Below are positions 49,469-61,131 of a stretch of DNA of 64,000 nucleotides, piece by piece. Within the stretch, counting starts at the first letter, position 1. Every line of letters begins with the position of its first letter. The notes below the pieces were generated by a model. That model was given only the letters and a program-made list of their open reading frames with translations. It had not been told where the DNA came from and searched no databases. The translations under genes and the position numbers were made by a program. The stretch is from Tepidanaerobacter syntrophicus (GTDB lineage: Bacteria; Bacillota; Thermosediminibacteria; Thermosediminibacterales; Tepidanaerobacteraceae), in assembly GCF_001485475.2 (NCBI RefSeq), contig NZ_DF977000.1, positions 1 to 64,000 on the forward strand, read 5' to 3'.

Positions 49469-50215
49469 CTAAATCATAGTCAGTATTTCGGGCTCACCGT
49501 CAGTAATTGCAATGGTATTTTCGTAATGAGCCGAAAGGCTGCCGTCTTCCGTTACTACCGTCCAGTTATTATCCAACGTATATACTTCATATCCTCCCAT
49601 GTTGACCATGGGCTCTATTGCAAGAGTCATCCCGCGTCTAAGTCTAGGCCCTTTTCCGGGCGGACCAAAATTTGGTATTTGTGGATCTTCATGCATATCT
49701 CTTCCTATGCCATGACCCACATAATCTTTCACTACCGAAAAATTATTAGCCTCTACGTATTTTTGCACCGCATGGGATATATCCGAAAGCCTGTATCCTG
49801 GTTTTGCATAAGCAATCCCTTCAAAAAAGCTCTGCTTAGTAACCTCTACGAGTCTAAGGGCCTCTTTTTCTACCTGACCTACAGGAAAGGTTCGAGCTGC
49901 ATCGCCATTATAGCCTTCAAATATCACGCCTACATCTATACTTATGATATCGCCTTCTTTAAGCACTCTTGGCCCCGGAATTCCGTGTACCACTTCCTCA
50001 TTTACGGAAGTGCATATAGCTGCCGGAAATCCGTGATATCCTTTAAAAGTCGGGAGGCAATTGTGGCTTAAAATAAAGTCTTCGGCGATTCTGTTAAGCT
50101 CCAATGTAGTAATTCCGGGACGTACATGTTTTTTAACTTCTTCTAGTGTCAGCGCGGTAATCTTTCCGGCTTTTCTCATAAGCTCTATTTCGCGCTGGGA
50201 TTTAATTATAATCAT
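49469..50215 (-). CDS. map: methionine aminopeptidase, type I
   Basis: A 248-aa metallopeptidase that removes the initiator Met. The metal ligands sit in [17 protein letters not shown], the GHGIG histidine, and EPMVNMGG. 4 bp after adk. Confidence 0.96.
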   Translation of the reverse strand: MIIIKSQREIELMRKAGKITALTLEEVKKHVRPGITTLELNRIAEDFILSHNCLPTFKGYHGFPAAICTSVNEEVVHGIPGPRVLKEGDIISIDVGVIFEGYNGDAARTFPVGQVEKEALRLVEVTKQSFFEGIAYAKPGYRLSDISHAVQKYVEANNFSVVKDYVGHGIGRDMHEDPQIPNFGPPGKGPRLRRGMTLAIEPMVNMGGYEVYTLDNNWTVVTEDGSLSAHYENTIAITDGEPEILTMI

Positions 50216-50219
50216 GACC

Positions 50220-50870
50220 TTAATTCACCTTTTTTAGATGTTCTAAAATATCTTCAAAAACATCGTCAATTGACCCGGATCCGTCTATATTAATCAGTAA
50301 ATTTTTCTCCTTGTAGTAGCCGATAAGCGGAGCGGTCGATGTCTCATATACCTCTAAACGCTTTTTTACTGTCTCAGGCTTATCATCATCACGGATAATA
50401 AGCCTTCCGCCGCACTTGTCGCAAAGTCCCGGTTCTTTTGGCGGACTGGATTTTATATTATATGTTGCACCACATTGCTCGCACACTCGCCTGCCGGTAA
50501 ATCTTTCGATAAGTGTATCTTGCTTTACTTCTATATTCAGCACAATATCCAATTGTATACCCTTTTCTTGCATGTAATCATCTAGACTTTCAGCCTGCTT
50601 TACGGTTCTTGGAAATCCATCAAGTAAAAAACCGTTTTTACAGTCTTCCATATCCAACCTTGATTTTACCATAGCTATCACAAGGTCGTCAGGCACTAAA
50701 AGTCCTTTTTCAAGGTACTCAGCAGCTTGCTTGCCCAATAAGGTCTTGTCTGCTATAGCTTTCCTTAGTATATCTCCGGTAGAGATATGGGGTATGCCAA
50801 ACTTGTCTGCTATCTTTTTTGCTTGCGTTCCCTTGCCTGCTCCCGGCGGACCCAGCAAAACAATTCTCAA
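50220..50870 (-). CDS. adk: adenylate kinase
   Basis: A 216-aa kinase (ATP + AMP to 2 ADP): P-loop GPPGAGKGT at 7-15, GFPRT motif, and a zinc LID with CEQCG...CDKCG, typical of Gram-positive enzymes. TTG start. Between secY and map. Confidence 0.96.
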   Translation of the reverse strand: MRIVLLGPPGAGKGTQAKKIADKFGIPHISTGDILRKAIADKTLLGKQAAEYLEKGLLVPDDLVIAMVKSRLDMEDCKNGFLLDGFPRTVKQAESLDDYMQEKGIQLDIVLNIEVKQDTLIERFTGRRVCEQCGATYNIKSSPPKEPGLCDKCGGRLIIRDDDKPETVKKRLEVYETSTAPLIGYYKEKNLLINIDGSGSIDDVFEDILEHLKKVN

Positions 50871-50882
50871 CGCTGATCACTC

Positions 50883-52136
50883 CTATTTTAAGAATCCTTG
50901 GTAGTGCCTCATAAGCATTTGAGCCTCTATAGCCTTCATGGTTTCAAGTGCGACACCCACAACTATCAAAAGGGCTGTACCTCCAAAGGAAATGTTTACT
51001 CCTGTAATAGCTGTTATTAAATATGGCATCAAAGCGATAGCTGCAAGAAATATTGATCCGACCAATGTTATTCTAGTCATTATACGATTTAAATACTCGG
51101 CTGTAGGCCTTCCCGGTCTTATTCCAGGTATAAACCCACCATATTTTTTCATGTTTTCAGCAACTTCTACAGGATTGAATGTTATCGCTGTATAGAAGTA
51201 AGTAAAGAATATAATTAGCACGGCGTAGAGCAGGGCGTAGAGCCATCCGCTGGGGCTTAAAAACTGTGCTATGCTTACCATTATCTTGTTATTTGGGAAA
51301 AATCCGGCTAAAGTGCTGGGAAACATTAATATCGACATAGCAAAAATTATAGGTATAACGCCGGCACCATTTACCTTAATCGGTATATGAGTGGACTGGC
51401 CGCCATAAACCTTTCTTCCTACTACTCGTTTAGCATATTGCACCGGCACCCGGCGCTCTGCTTCTTGAACCGCGATAACCGCTACGATTACTGCCAATGC
51501 AAATATAAGGAATATCGCTAGCATTATAATGTTAAGCGTTCCAACTTTTAGTAGAGAATAAACTTGAAAAATGCTGGAAGGCAGTCTTGATACAATTCCG
51601 GCAAAAATAAGCAGTGAAATACCGTTGCCTATTCCCTTGTCAGTAATTTGCTCACCTAGCCACATTAAGAATGCCGTTCCTGCCGTAAGACTCAGTATCA
51701 CTACTATATTGCTGAGGATACCGGGTTTCATGGCGCTTCTAAAGCCTATTGAAAGTCCTGTAGCCTGGATAAGCCCCAAAATAACAGTGCCATACCTCGT
51801 ATATTGAGCAAGTACCTTACGTCCCGCTTCCCCTTCTTTTGCCAGCTCTTCCCACTTTGGAATAACTATAGTAAGAAGCTGAACTATAATGGAAGCATTA
51901 ATGTATGGTGTAATGCTCATTGCAAAGACTGAAAACTGTTTGAATGCACCGCCTGATATTATATCAAAAAACCCAAGTAAGGCACCCTTTTCAACCATTT
52001 GTTTGACTGCAGCCGGGTCCATGCGGGGCACCGGTACAAAGGTTCCAAGTCTGAATAATATTAGCATGAAGATAGTAAATTTTATTCTATTCCTTAAATC
52101 CGGTATTTTCCAGGCATTTTTCAGGGCATCCCACAT
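50883..52136 (-). CDS. secY: preprotein translocase SecY
   Basis: A 417-aa ten-span channel subunit of the Sec translocon. Signatures include GTFVPVPRMDP near the start and AERRVPVQYAKRVVG in the cytosolic loop. Its ATG follows the rplO stop directly. Length is normal. Confidence 0.97.
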   Translation of the reverse strand: MWDALKNAWKIPDLRNRIKFTIFMLILFRLGTFVPVPRMDPAAVKQMVEKGALLGFFDIISGGAFKQFSVFAMSITPYINASIIVQLLTIVIPKWEELAKEGEAGRKVLAQYTRYGTVILGLIQATGLSIGFRSAMKPGILSNIVVILSLTAGTAFLMWLGEQITDKGIGNGISLLIFAGIVSRLPSSIFQVYSLLKVGTLNIIMLAIFLIFALAVIVAVIAVQEAERRVPVQYAKRVVGRKVYGGQSTHIPIKVNGAGVIPIIFAMSILMFPSTLAGFFPNNKIMVSIAQFLSPSGWLYALLYAVLIIFFTYFYTAITFNPVEVAENMKKYGGFIPGIRPGRPTAEYLNRIMTRITLVGSIFLAAIALMPYLITAITGVNISFGGTALLIVVGVALETMKAIEAQMLMRHYQGFLK

Positions 52137-52577
52137 CTAGATCACCTCTGCCTTCCCACCAAGCGCCTCTATTTTTTCTTGCGCTGATTTTGAAAAAGCG
52201 TTTGCTTGAACATCTACTTTAACTTTCAAGTCTCCATTGCCGAGCACCTTTACTCCGTCTTTAACCTTTTTTATAATTCCTTTTTCGATTAAAAGTTCCG
52301 GAGTAACTTTTGTATTTTCTTCAAAAACGTTAAGATCTTCCACGTTCACTACTGAGATTTCTTTTTTGAATATATTATTGAAACCGCGCTTCGGAATACG
52401 TCTGTAAAGAGGCATTTGACCGCCCTCAAATCCCGGCCTTACACCGCCGCCGCTGCGAGCGTTCTGTCCTTTATGGCCTCTTGTGGAAGTCTTGCCGTGG
52501 CCTGAGCCGATTCCTCTGCCAACTCTTTTACTTTTTTTATTGACGCCTTCGGCAGGATAAAGATCATGCAATCTCAT
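52137..52577 (-). CDS. rplO: 50S ribosomal protein L15
   Basis: A 146-aa L15: [10 protein letters not shown], then the Gly-rich [23 protein letters not shown] 52577 is 8 bp from GGAGG. Only 24 bp separate it from rpsE, so rpmD (L30), normally here, is absent. Confidence 0.96.
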   Translation of the reverse strand: MRLHDLYPAEGVNKKSKRVGRGIGSGHGKTSTRGHKGQNARSGGGVRPGFEGGQMPLYRRIPKRGFNNIFKKEISVVNVEDLNVFEENTKVTPELLIEKGIIKKVKDGVKVLGNGDLKVKVDVQANAFSKSAQEKIEALGGKAEVI

Positions 52578-52601
52578 TGGCTGCACCTCCTCTTTTAGGT
52601 T

Positions 52602-53111
52602 TTATAATCCGAGAATTTCTTCTACGCTTTTATTGCGAAGTCTTGCTACTTCTTCCGCTCTTTTCATTTGTTTTAGTGCTTCTATGGTTGCATTTACCAT
52701 ATTTCTGGCATTGGCAGAACCCAATGATTTGCTTACTATGTCGGTGATTCCTGCTAATTCTACAACTGCTCTTACCGGTCCGCCTGCTATAACTCCGGTT
52801 CCTTCGGGTGCCGGTTTTAAGAGGACTTTGCCGGCTCCAAAAGTCCCAATACTTTCATGAGGGACAGTGCCATTTAATACCGGAACATTAATTAGATTCT
52901 TTTTAGCATCTTCGATACCTTTGCGGATAGCTTCAGGTATTTCTTGAGCTTTTCCGGTGCCCACTCCCACTTTGCCTTTCTTATTTCCGACCACTACAAG
53001 TACTGCAAAACGGAAGTTTTTTCCTCCCTTTACAACTTTGGCAACTCGATTTATGGAAACAATTTTTTCTGTAAACTCATTTTCTTCTATATTATTATCC
53101 TTGTGCTGCAA
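52602..53111 (-). CDS. rpsE: 30S ribosomal protein S5
   Basis: A 169-aa S5: [18 protein letters not shown] and [15 protein letters not shown], then the C-terminal domain. TTG start 7 bp from GGAGG. Followed directly by rplO. Confidence 0.96.
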   Translation of the reverse strand: MQHKDNNIEENEFTEKIVSINRVAKVVKGGKNFRFAVLVVVGNKKGKVGVGTGKAQEIPEAIRKGIEDAKKNLINVPVLNGTVPHESIGTFGAGKVLLKPAPEGTGVIAGGPVRAVVELAGITDIVSKSLGSANARNMVNATIEALKQMKRAEEVARLRNKSVEEILGL

Positions 53112-53126
53112 AGTTTTGCCTCCTTT

Positions 53127-53498
53127 CTAGAAATCTAACCCGGCTTCTCTTGCGGCATCAGCCAGGGCTTTTACACGGCCATGATATATATAACCGCTGC
53201 GGTCGAATGCAACGCTTTTTATGCCTTTCTCTAGAGCTTTTTTACCGATTAGATCGCCGACTAATTTGGCCGACTCTATGTTTACGCCGGAAACGTTGTC
53301 CTTAATCGCAGGATCCAGTGTCGAAGCTGCAACTAAAGTATGGCCTGTTTCATCATTAATAATCTGCGCATATATATGTTTTTCGCTCTTATATACACAT
53401 AAGCGCGGTCTTTCGCTTGTGCCAAAGGTCTTTTTTCGAACTCTTGCATGTCTTCTCTTACGGGCAACATTGCGAGATTCCTTTTTAAGCACATTCAT
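53127..53498 (-). CDS. rplR: 50S ribosomal protein L18
   Basis: A 123-aa L18, a 5S rRNA-binding protein: [18 protein letters not shown] and the ending [22 protein letters not shown]. Between rplF and rpsE. Confidence 0.96.
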   Translation of the reverse strand: MNVLKKESRNVARKRRHARVRKKTFGTSERPRLCVYKSEKHIYAQIINDETGHTLVAASTLDPAIKDNVSGVNIESAKLVGDLIGKKALEKGIKSVAFDRSGYIYHGRVKALADAAREAGLDF

Positions 53499-53511
53499 TC
53501 CCTCCTATCGC

Positions 53512-54051
53512 TTATTTTGCTCCGGTCTTGCCTTCTTTACGCCTTACAACTTCATTTTCGTATCTAATGCCCTTGCCTTTGTAAGGCTCCGGTTCCCTCA
53601 CAGCTCTGATATTTGCTGCGATTTGGCCTACTAAATCCTTGTCTATGCCTTTGACTACTATCCTGTTTGCTGCCGGCACCTCAAATTCTATACCTTCAGG
53701 TGGGTCAAATTCTACTGGGTGAGAATATCCGACAGTCAAAACCAGTTTATCTCCTTGTTTTGCCGCCCTATAGCCTACACCTTCTAATGCCAGCCTTTTT
53801 TCAAAGCCATTTACGACACCCATTACCATGTTATTTATTAGTGAACGGGTTAATCCGTGAAGCGCCCTGTGATTTTTCTCATCTGACGGCCTTTCAACAA
53901 TGATTTTTGAGTCTTCTTTTTTTATAATCATATCTTTGTGCAAAACACGGCTTAAGCTGCCTTTAGGACCTTTTACCGTTATTTGATTACCATTTATGGC
54001 AACTTCAACCCCACTAGGTATATCAACCGGCATCTTGCCAATTCTAGACAT
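53512..54051 (-). CDS. rplF: 50S ribosomal protein L6
   Basis: A 179-aa L6 with two homologous domains, [16 protein letters not shown] at the start and [21 protein letters not shown] at the end. spc operon. Confidence 0.97.
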   Translation of the reverse strand: MSRIGKMPVDIPSGVEVAINGNQITVKGPKGSLSRVLHKDMIIKKEDSKIIVERPSDEKNHRALHGLTRSLINNMVMGVVNGFEKRLALEGVGYRAAKQGDKLVLTVGYSHPVEFDPPEGIEFEVPAANRIVVKGIDKDLVGQIAANIRAVREPEPYKGKGIRYENEVVRRKEGKTGAK

Positions 54052-54075
54052 GTCTTCACCTCCTAGTCATTCATC

Positions 54076-54474
54076 TTACCATACGTAGCAGATTACTTCG
54101 CCGCCGACTTGCGCCTTTCGCGCCTCTTTATCAGTCATAATTCCCTTGGACGTAGAAAGAATTACTGTCCCCATTCCACCCATAACCTGTGGAATTTCAT
54201 TCTTGTTTGCATATATCCTAAGTCCGGGTTTCGATATCCTTTTAATACCTGTTATGACTTTTTCTTTGTTCGGACCGTACTTTAAGTAAATTTTTATAAT
54301 TCCCTGCTTACCGTCGTCTATAATCTCAAAACCCTTTATATAGCCCTCATTTTGTAAGGTTTGAGCTATAGCTTTTTTCATATTTGAACATGGAACCTCC
54401 ACTTCAGGATGACCCACGTCGCTAGCATTACGAATACGAGTTAACATATCTGCAATAACATCTGTCATAGCCAA
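54076..54474 (-). CDS. rpsH: 30S ribosomal protein S8
   Basis: A 132-aa S8: [14 protein letters not shown] and C-terminal [14 protein letters not shown]. It also represses the spc operon in other bacteria. 32 bp after rpsN. Confidence 0.97.
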   Translation of the reverse strand: MAMTDVIADMLTRIRNASDVGHPEVEVPCSNMKKAIAQTLQNEGYIKGFEIIDDGKQGIIKIYLKYGPNKEKVITGIKRISKPGLRIYANKNEIPQVMGGMGTVILSTSKGIMTDKEARKAQVGGEVICYVW

Positions 54475-54506
54475 TGAAACAACCTCCCTTCATATCGGAC
54501 TTGCGC

Positions 54507-54692
54507 TCACCAACTGGCCTTTTTAACTCCCGGTATTTCACCGCGATGTGCAAGCTCTCTAAAACATATACGACATACACCGTATTTGCGCAAATATGCA
54601 TGAGGCCTGCCACAAATCTTGCATCTGTTGTATTTGCGCGTTGTAAATTTAGGTTCACGTTTTTGCTTGGCAATTAAAGATTTTTTAGCCAA
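54507..54692 (-). CDS. rpsN: 30S ribosomal protein S14, type Z
   Basis: A 61-aa zinc S14 with CKICG...CRICF. TTG 54692, 6 bp from GGAGG, gives the exact family length. The longer frame is spurious. Confidence 0.96.
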   Translation of the reverse strand: MAKKSLIAKQKREPKFTTRKYNRCKICGRPHAYLRKYGVCRICFRELAHRGEIPGVKKASW

Positions 54693-54711
54693 ACTCTTTC
54701 CTCCTTCCTGT

Positions 54712-55248
54712 TTATGCAAAAGGCATACCAAGACGCTTTAAAAGTTCCCGAGCCTCTTCATCAGTTTTCGCCGTAGTTACTATTGTAATATCCATACCTC
54801 TGACGCGATCTATTTTATCATAATCAATTTCAGGAAATATCAGCTGCTCCCTGATTCCTAAGGTATAGTTTCCTCTACCGTCAAAAGCATCAGCAGATAC
54901 TCCCTTAAAATCCCTTACTCTTGGAAGGTTTATATTAAAAAGTTTATCTAGAAAATCGTACATTTTCTGGCCTCGAAGGGTAACTTTAGCTCCTATAGGC
55001 ATACCTTCACGCAATTTAAATGCCGCTATTGACTTGCGGGCTTTTGTGACTACAGGTCTTTGGCCTGTTATCATTGCTAAGTCGCCGGTAGCTGATTCAA
55101 TTGCCTTTGCATTTTCACGAGCATCATTGATACCCATATTTATAACAATCTTTTCGACTCTGGGCACTTCCATGATATTTTTATAACTGAATCTTTGCAT
55201 CAGCGCAGGTACAACTTCATTTAAGTACTTATCCTTTAATCTTGACAC
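54712..55248 (-). CDS. rplE: 50S ribosomal protein L5
   Basis: A 178-aa L5, a 5S rRNA-binding protein: [16 protein letters not shown] and [20 protein letters not shown]. Between rplX and rpsN. Confidence 0.97.
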   Translation of the reverse strand: MSRLKDKYLNEVVPALMQRFSYKNIMEVPRVEKIVINMGINDARENAKAIESATGDLAMITGQRPVVTKARKSIAAFKLREGMPIGAKVTLRGQKMYDFLDKLFNINLPRVRDFKGVSADAFDGRGNYTLGIREQLIFPEIDYDKIDRVRGMDITIVTTAKTDEEARELLKRLGMPFA

Positions 55249-55267
55249 GAGACTACCTCCTTCCTGT

Positions 55268-55591
55268 CTATCTGTCTATAACCTCTTGGCAGCGTTTGCA
55301 TACTCGAACTTTTGATCCGTCGGCAAGAATTGTATGACCAAACCTGGTAGGTTTATTGCATTTATTGCACACAAGCATTAGTTTCGAAGTGCTTATAGGC
55401 AGTTCCATCCTCATTATTCCGCCCTGAGGCATGCCGGCCGTGGGCTTTTGGTGCTTTGTCGCCATATTCACTCCCTCGACTATGGCACTTTTCTTTCTCG
55501 GAAAAACTTTAATTACTTTTCCTTTTTTACCTTTATCTTTTCCCGATAGAACGTAAACGGTATCACCCTTTTTTATATGGACTTTTTCCAA
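55268..55591 (-). CDS. rplX: 50S ribosomal protein L24
   Basis: A 107-aa L24 with the KOW motif [13 protein letters not shown] and a CNKC...CKRC zinc pair in the C-terminal half. TTG 55591 is 8 bp from GGAGG. Confidence 0.95.
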   Translation of the reverse strand: MEKVHIKKGDTVYVLSGKDKGKKGKVIKVFPRKKSAIVEGVNMATKHQKPTAGMPQGGIMRMELPISTSKLMLVCNKCNKPTRFGHTILADGSKVRVCKRCQEVIDR

Positions 55592-55653
55592 AGAACACAC
55601 CTCCTCATACCGAGCTTTGCGTTTCGCGGTCTTCTATCTTTTCCTAGAATATA

Positions 55654-56022
55654 TCATAACACTTCCGGGGCTAAGGAAATAATTTTCATGTAATCTTTTT
55701 CTCTAAGCTCTCTGGCAACCGGTCCAAATATACGTGTACCGCGAGGATTTTTGTCATCGCTTATAATAACTGCAGCATTTTCGTCAAATCTTATATATGA
55801 ACCGTCTTTGCGTTGTAATCCCTTTTTTGTTCTTACAACAACAGCCTTCACGACGTCTCCTTTTTTAACAACGCCGTCGGGTGTTGCACTCTTAACTGAT
55901 GCTATAATAACGTCACCGATAGATGCAAATTTGCGCTTTGAACCGCCCAATACTCGTATACACATTATTTCTTTCGCACCTGTATTATCAGCCACATTAA
56001 GTCTTGTCTGAACTTGCACCAT
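55654..56022 (-). CDS. rplN: 50S ribosomal protein L14
   Basis: A 122-aa L14: [19 protein letters not shown] and [15 protein letters not shown]. Between rpsQ and rplX. Confidence 0.97.
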   Translation of the reverse strand: MVQVQTRLNVADNTGAKEIMCIRVLGGSKRKFASIGDVIIASVKSATPDGVVKKGDVVKAVVVRTKKGLQRKDGSYIRFDENAAVIISDDKNPRGTRIFGPVARELREKDYMKIISLAPEVL

Positions 56023-56040
56023 GCCAAAAACCTCCCTTCT

Positions 56041-56301
56041 CTACTGGGCTTTTTTCACAATTTTTACCAATCTCCAGCGTTTGTCATGACTTAAGGGTCT
56101 TGTTTCCATAATTGTCACAATGTCGCCTACTTTGCATTCGTTATTTTCGTCATGAGCCTTAAATTTCTTTGTTCTTTTTATGGTTTTCCCATATAGTGGG
56201 TGCCTCATCAGTCTTTCTACGGCAACTGTTATGGTCTTATCCATTTTATCGCTTACTACTACACCGGTCCGGACTTTTCGCTGGTTTTTACGTTCGGCCA
56301 C
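56041..56301 (-). CDS. rpsQ: 30S ribosomal protein S17
   Basis: An 86-aa S17: [18 protein letters not shown] and [17 protein letters not shown]. Confidence 0.97.
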   Translation of the reverse strand: MAERKNQRKVRTGVVVSDKMDKTITVAVERLMRHPLYGKTIKRTKKFKAHDENNECKVGDIVTIMETRPLSHDKRWRLVKIVKKAQ

Positions 56302-56320
56302 CTATATCCCTCCTTCTAAA

Positions 56321-56536
56321 TCATTTTTGGCTGCCCATTCTTAGCTTTTCATTTTGTCTTTCTGTAAGGACTGTCTTTATCCGCGCTATAGTTTTCCTTA
56401 CTTCGCGAATCCTCATAGGATTATCAAGCTGGCCGGTGGCTGCCTGAAATCGGAGGTTAAACAGTTCGCCCTTTAAGTCCTTTTCTTTCTCTAATAATTC
56501 CTGATCGCTAAGGTCGCGAATCTGCTTAAGCTTCAT
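56321..56536 (-). CDS. rpmC: 50S ribosomal protein L29
   Basis: A 71-aa helical L29: [19 protein letters not shown] and [11 protein letters not shown]. It begins inside the end of rplP (11-bp overlap). Confidence 0.96.
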   Translation of the reverse strand: MKLKQIRDLSDQELLEKEKDLKGELFNLRFQAATGQLDNPMRIREVRKTIARIKTVLTERQNEKLRMGSQK

Positions 56537-56960
56537 TTAAATCACCGCCCAATTCTAAGCGTTTTACTATCCTTGTTTTTATAGGCAACTTGTGAGAGGC
56601 AAGTGTCATGGCCTCTTTAGCAATTTCTTCCGATACTCCGGCAAGTTCAAACATAACACGGCCCGGCTTTACAACTGCAACCCACATCTCAGGTGAGCCT
56701 TTTCCGCTTCCCATACGTGTTTCAGCAGGTTTTTTTGTAACAGGCTTGTCAGGAAATACCTTTATCCAAACTTTGCCGCCTCTTTTAATAAAACGAGTCA
56801 TGGCAACACGTGCCGCTTCTATTTGCTGACTGGTTATCCATGCCGGCTCTAACGCTTGAAGCCCATACTCGCCATATGTCACTTTATTACCTTTATGTGC
56901 GTATCCTTTTATTCTTCCACGCTGCTGTTTTCTATACTTCACTCGCTTCGGCATTAACAT
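56526..56960 (-). CDS. rplP: 50S ribosomal protein L16
   Basis: A 144-aa L16: [18 protein letters not shown] and [17 protein letters not shown]. The first ATG (9 bp from GGGGGAG) fits both the site and the family; it lies within the rpsC end. Confidence 0.96.
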   Translation of the reverse strand: MLMPKRVKYRKQQRGRIKGYAHKGNKVTYGEYGLQALEPAWITSQQIEAARVAMTRFIKRGGKVWIKVFPDKPVTKKPAETRMGSGKGSPEMWVAVVKPGRVMFELAGVSEEIAKEAMTLASHKLPIKTRIVKRLELGGDLNEA

Positions 56961-57621
56961 CGCTTACTTCTCCCCCTTCCTCGGGATTATGCTTTACTGG
57001 AAGGACTTCGCCTTTATATATCCAAACTTTAACGCCTATTCTCCCATAAGTAGTATGGGCTTCAGCGAAACCGTAATCAATGTCGGCTCTTAAAGTTTGA
57101 AGTGGAATGGTCCCCTCGTGATACATCTCAGACCTTGCAATTTCTGCACCGCCGAGTCTGCCGCTGACCATTGTTTTGATACCCTTTGCCCCAGACTTTA
57201 AGGCCCGTGATATAGCTTGCTTCATAGCTCTTCTAAAAGATATGCGTCGCTCCAACTGTGAAGCAATATTTTCAGCAACGAGCTGTGCATCCATATCAGG
57301 ATTTTTAATTTCAATTACATTTATAGAAACCTGTTTGCCGGTCATTTTTTCTATCTCGCCTTTGAGTTCATCTACTCCGCTTCCGCCTCTGCCAATTACC
57401 ATGCCCGGTTTTGCAGTGTTTATGGTTATTCTTATGCGATTAGCTGCTCTTTCGATTTCGATCCTTGATACGCCTGATGTAAATAGCTTATTTTTAATAT
57501 ATTTTCTTACTTTGTAGTCTTCAAGGAGCTGATCGGCAAAGTCCTTCTTAGTATACCATTTTGAATCCCAATCTTTAATTATTCCGACTCTCAACCCATG
57601 AGGGTGTATCTTCTGTCCCAA
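56932..57621 (-). CDS. rpsC: 30S ribosomal protein S3
   Basis: A 229-aa S3 with a KH domain ([21 protein letters not shown]) and a C-terminal domain ([12 protein letters not shown]). Helps form the mRNA entry site. Confidence 0.97.
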   Translation of the reverse strand: MGQKIHPHGLRVGIIKDWDSKWYTKKDFADQLLEDYKVRKYIKNKLFTSGVSRIEIERAANRIRITINTAKPGMVIGRGGSGVDELKGEIEKMTGKQVSINVIEIKNPDMDAQLVAENIASQLERRISFRRAMKQAISRALKSGAKGIKTMVSGRLGGAEIARSEMYHEGTIPLQTLRADIDYGFAEAHTTYGRIGVKVWIYKGEVLPVKHNPEEGGEVSDVNAEASEV

Positions 57622-57624
57622 AAT

Positions 57625-57969
57625 TTATCCCTCCTTTTCTTTAAGAACTATAGTTATATGGCTGGTTTTTTTGTGTATAGATGCCGCTCTGCCCTGAGCT
57701 CTGGGACGAAATCTCTTCAAAATTGGCCCTTGGTCGGCATAACACTCAGCAATATATAAAGCATCTTTGTCCATATCAAAATTATTTTCAGCATTTGCTG
57801 CCGCTGATTTAAGCAATTTCTCTAATGTTTCTGAAGCCGCTTTAGGCGTAAATTGCAAAATGCTCAAGGCTTCATCTACTTTTTTTCCGCGAATAAGGTC
57901 TAAAACTACCCTGACTTTTCTAGGCGCAATTCTAACATATCTTGCCCGTGCCCTCGCTTCCACTTTCAT
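57625..57969 (-). CDS. rplV: 50S ribosomal protein L22
   Basis: A 114-aa L22: [20 protein letters not shown] and a tunnel loop ending [19 protein letters not shown]. Macrolide-relevant exit tunnel protein. 3 bp before rpsC. Confidence 0.97.
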   Translation of the reverse strand: MKVEARARARYVRIAPRKVRVVLDLIRGKKVDEALSILQFTPKAASETLEKLLKSAAANAENNFDMDKDALYIAECYADQGPILKRFRPRAQGRAASIHKKTSHITIVLKEKEG

Positions 57970-58014
57970 ACCTCCTTTGCAAGGTTTGTCATAACCCTTT
58001 CAAAATTTACCAAT

Positions 58015-58299
58015 CTATTTAAGTGCTGTAGATTTTTCGGTATGGGCCCCATGCCCCCTGAAAGTTCTAGTAGGCGCAAATTCACCCAATTTGTGGCCGA
58101 CCATGTCCTCAGTTATATAAACAGGCACATGCCTTTTTCCGTCGTGAACCGCTATTGTATGGCCCACCATTTCAGGAAATATAGTAGAAGCTCTGGACCA
58201 GGTTTTAATAACCTTTTTCTCCCTTTTGTGATTCATTTCAATAATTTTATCTAATAGCTTCTTATCTACAAAAGGGCCCTTCTTTGTTGAACGACTCAT
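58015..58299 (-). CDS. rpsS: 30S ribosomal protein S19
   Basis: A 94-aa S19: [18 protein letters not shown] and [16 protein letters not shown]. Between rplB and rplV. Confidence 0.97.
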   Translation of the reverse strand: MSRSTKKGPFVDKKLLDKIIEMNHKREKKVIKTWSRASTIFPEMVGHTIAVHDGKRHVPVYITEDMVGHKLGEFAPTRTFRGHGAHTEKSTALK

Positions 58300-58314
58300 A
58301 AGATTACCTCCCTT

Positions 58315-59142
58315 CTACTTGCGGCGCTTGACAATATATTTATCCGAAGCCTTATTTTTCTTTCTGGTCTTGTAGCCAAGGGTCGGTTTGCCCCAAGGTG
58401 TAACAGGACTCTTCCGTCCAATAGGCGATTTACCTTCGCCACCGCCATGGGGATGATCCACCGGGTTCATGGCAACACCGCGCACGTGGGGTCTTTTGTT
58501 CATCCAGCGAGATCTACCTGCTTTGCCAATAGAAATATTCTCATGTTCAATGTTTCCTACTTGACCAACAGTAGCTCGGCACAGTTCAGAAACCATTCTC
58601 ATTTCTCCTGAAGGCAATCTTAGGGTCACCATACCGCTCTCTCTTGCCATGAGCTGGGCTGATGTGCCGGCCGATCTTACCATCTGGCCTCCCTTACCCG
58701 GGATAAGCTCAATATTGTGAACTGTAGTTCCCACAGGTATGTCTGCAAGATTTAAGGCATTGCCCGGCTTTATATCCGCGCCTTTACCGGACTGAACAAT
58801 ATCTCCAACTGTAACTCCGGCCGGGGCCAAAATATACCTTTTTTCGCCGTCTGCATACGATAATAATGCAATATAAGCGCTGCGATTTGGATCGTACTCA
58901 ATTCCTGCTACCTTGGCCGGCACGCCGTCTTTATCTCTTTTGAAATCAATTATTCTATATTTACGCTTGTGGCCGCCGCCGCGATGTCTTATAGTTTCCC
59001 TGCCTTGCATGTTGCGGCCGGCTTTATTCTTCAAAATTTCTACCAATGACCGTTCAGGTTCTACTTTTGTAATTTCCTCGAATGTGGGAACGCTCATAAA
59101 CCTGCGCCCGGGTGTGGTAGGTTTAAACTTTTTTATAGCCAC
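58315..59142 (-). CDS. rplB: 50S ribosomal protein L2
   Basis: A 275-aa L2, near the peptidyl transferase centre: [15 protein letters not shown] and [17 protein letters not shown], including the essential histidine. Confidence 0.98.
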   Translation of the reverse strand: MAIKKFKPTTPGRRFMSVPTFEEITKVEPERSLVEILKNKAGRNMQGRETIRHRGGGHKRKYRIIDFKRDKDGVPAKVAGIEYDPNRSAYIALLSYADGEKRYILAPAGVTVGDIVQSGKGADIKPGNALNLADIPVGTTVHNIELIPGKGGQMVRSAGTSAQLMARESGMVTLRLPSGEMRMVSELCRATVGQVGNIEHENISIGKAGRSRWMNKRPHVRGVAMNPVDHPHGGGEGKSPIGRKSPVTPWGKPTLGYKTRKKNKASDKYIVKRRK

Positions 59143-59192
59143 ATTATTCCCTCCTTCTCTGTAAAGCTAAGTCTCTTCGTGGCCATTTTATG

Positions 59193-59483
59193 CTACATGG
59201 ATTCGAAGAACTCAATTGTTTTACTCTTATCAGTTAGTGTTACTATGGCTTTCTTCCAATCGGGCCGCTTACCTTCGAATCTGCCCATTCTTTTCATTTT
59301 GCCTCTCATATTTACAGTGTTAACTTTAGCAACTTCCACCCCGAATATAGACTCTAATGCGTTTTTTATCTCGGTTTTATTTGACCTTTTGTCAACCACA
59401 AACGTATATTTTTTCTGCTGCTGCATATCCATGGTTTTTTCTGTAATGAGCGGTTTTATAATGATGTCATGCGGATCTTTCAT
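59193..59483 (-). CDS. rplW: 50S ribosomal protein L23
   Basis: A 96-aa L23, a tunnel-exit docking protein: [16 protein letters not shown] and [17 protein letters not shown]. It overlaps the rplD stop by 4 bp. Confidence 0.97.
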   Translation of the reverse strand: MKDPHDIIIKPLITEKTMDMQQQKKYTFVVDKRSNKTEIKNALESIFGVEVAKVNTVNMRGKMKRMGRFEGKRPDWKKAIVTLTDKSKTIEFFESM

Positions 59484-60106
59484 CCTGCATACACCTCCTC
59501 TACCAGCTCAGCTGCCTCTTTTGTAATAATTAAGTTGTCATAATCTAGGATGTCGTATATGTTCAGCGTATTAACATATGTGGTTTTAACTGTCGGAAGA
59601 TTGCGTGCAGATTTTTCCACATTTTCATCTTTTCCGGCTATTACTATTAGAGCTTTTTTGTCTGCATTTAAATTTTTCAATATGGAAATCATTTCTTTTG
59701 TTTTTGGTGCTTCTAAGGAAAGCTCATCTAATACTATAAGTTCATTATCTACAACTTTTGCGCTAAGAGCTGACTTTAGTGCAAATCTTTTAAGCTTCTT
59801 TGGCATAGCAGCCTTATATGAACGAGGCTTGGGCCCAAAGATTATACCGCCCTTTCTCCACAAAGGCGATCTTATACTGCCATGGCGGGCTCTGCCGGTG
59901 CCTTTTTGGCGCCACGGTTTTCTGCCACCGCCGGCTACTTCGGCTCTTGTTAGTGTACTTGATGTTCCTTGTCTTTGATTTGCAAGATAATTTACAACTG
60001 CCCTGTGCATTATATCAGGTCGGACTTCAACCCCGAAAATATCATCGGAAAGCTCAATCTCTCCTACTTGCTCTCCTTTTGTATTGAACATGCTTACTTT
60101 AGGCAT
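59480..60106 (-). CDS. rplD: 50S ribosomal protein L4
   Basis: A 208-aa L4. The tunnel loop [23 protein letters not shown]-type segment is at about residues 61-83. In some bacteria L4 also represses the S10 operon. Confidence 0.97.
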   Translation of the reverse strand: MPKVSMFNTKGEQVGEIELSDDIFGVEVRPDIMHRAVVNYLANQRQGTSSTLTRAEVAGGGRKPWRQKGTGRARHGSIRSPLWRKGGIIFGPKPRSYKAAMPKKLKRFALKSALSAKVVDNELIVLDELSLEAPKTKEMISILKNLNADKKALIVIAGKDENVEKSARNLPTVKTTYVNTLNIYDILDYDNLIITKEAAELVEEVYAG

Positions 60107-60125
60107 TGGGCTCCTCCTTTCCTAA

Positions 60126-60761
60126 TTATTTCCCGCTTTTTACAGTATTTTTTATAAATAGCAGTGATTTTTTTGCTCCCGGTACAGAGCCCTTGACAAC
60201 CAATATATTTTTTTCCGGGATAACTTTTACAATTTCTAAATTTTGCACTGTAGTTTTTTCTGCTCCCATGTGCCCGGGTCTCTTATTTCCTTTAAATACT
60301 CTTGCAGGATCAGTGGCGCCTCCGGAACCTGGTCTGCGGTGGTACATGGAGCCATGCCCCATGGGGCCTCGGTTAAAATTCCAGCGCTTTACTCCACCTG
60401 CAAAACCCTTTCCCTTGGATATACCCGTAACATCTACTTTTTCGCCGGGTTGAAAAATATCTGCTTTTATTTCATCGCCTACATTATATTTTGCTGCATC
60501 TTTAATCTTGAATTCTTTAATATATCTTTTAAATTTCAGCTGATTCTTTACAAATTCGCCTTTTTCCGGCTTATTTAGTGTTCTTTCTTTAATATCTTCA
60601 TAACCTACTTTAATTGCAGTGTAGCCATCGTTTTCAACGGTTTTCTTTTGAATTACCAGGCATGGTCCCGCTTCAATAAGTGTTACCGGCAAAGCTTCAC
60701 CTGTTTCATTAAAGATTTGGGTCATGCCAAGTTTCTTACCTAAAATGGCTTTTGAAATCAT
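60126..60761 (-). CDS. rplC: 50S ribosomal protein L3
   Basis: A 211-aa L3: KAILGKKLGMTQIF and the central FNRGPMGHGSMYHRRPGS loop. ATG 60761 is 8 bp from GGAGG. Confidence 0.97.
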   Translation of the reverse strand: MISKAILGKKLGMTQIFNETGEALPVTLIEAGPCLVIQKKTVENDGYTAIKVGYEDIKERTLNKPEKGEFVKNQLKFKRYIKEFKIKDAAKYNVGDEIKADIFQPGEKVDVTGISKGKGFAGGVKRWNFNRGPMGHGSMYHRRPGSGGATDPARVFKGNKRPGHMGAEKTTVQNLEIVKVIPEKNILVVKGSVPGAKKSLLFIKNTVKSGK

Positions 60762-60779
60762 CACAATCACCTCCTGTTG

Positions 60780-61088
60780 CTACAGCTTTATCTCTATATC
60801 GACTCCTGCCGGCAAGTCCAGTCTCATAAGGGCATCAACCGTTTTTTGATTAGGTTGCTGAATGTCTATTAGTCTCTTGTGAGTTCTGGATTCAAACTGT
60901 TCTCGGGCATCCTTATACTTGTGTGGAGCCCGAAGTATAGTCACTATACTGCGGTCCGTAGGTAAAGGTATAGGCCCCGATACTTTGGCCCCGGTTCGTT
61001 TGGCCGTCTCGATTATTTTTTTTGCTGATTGGTCAAGTATCTCATGGTCAAAAGCCTTCAGACGAATTCTTATCTTTTGATGGGCCAT
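60780..61088 (-). CDS. rpsJ: 30S ribosomal protein S10
   Basis: A 102-aa S10 (NusE): [19 protein letters not shown] and [20 protein letters not shown]. First gene of the S10 operon; it also serves in antitermination. Confidence 0.98.
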   Translation of the reverse strand: MAHQKIRIRLKAFDHEILDQSAKKIIETAKRTGAKVSGPIPLPTDRSIVTILRAPHKYKDAREQFESRTHKRLIDIQQPNQKTVDALMRLDLPAGVDIEIKL

Positions 61089-61131
61089 CTTGCTTCCCTC
61101 CTTGCATTCGGATTTATTGTTTGCGTATTAT

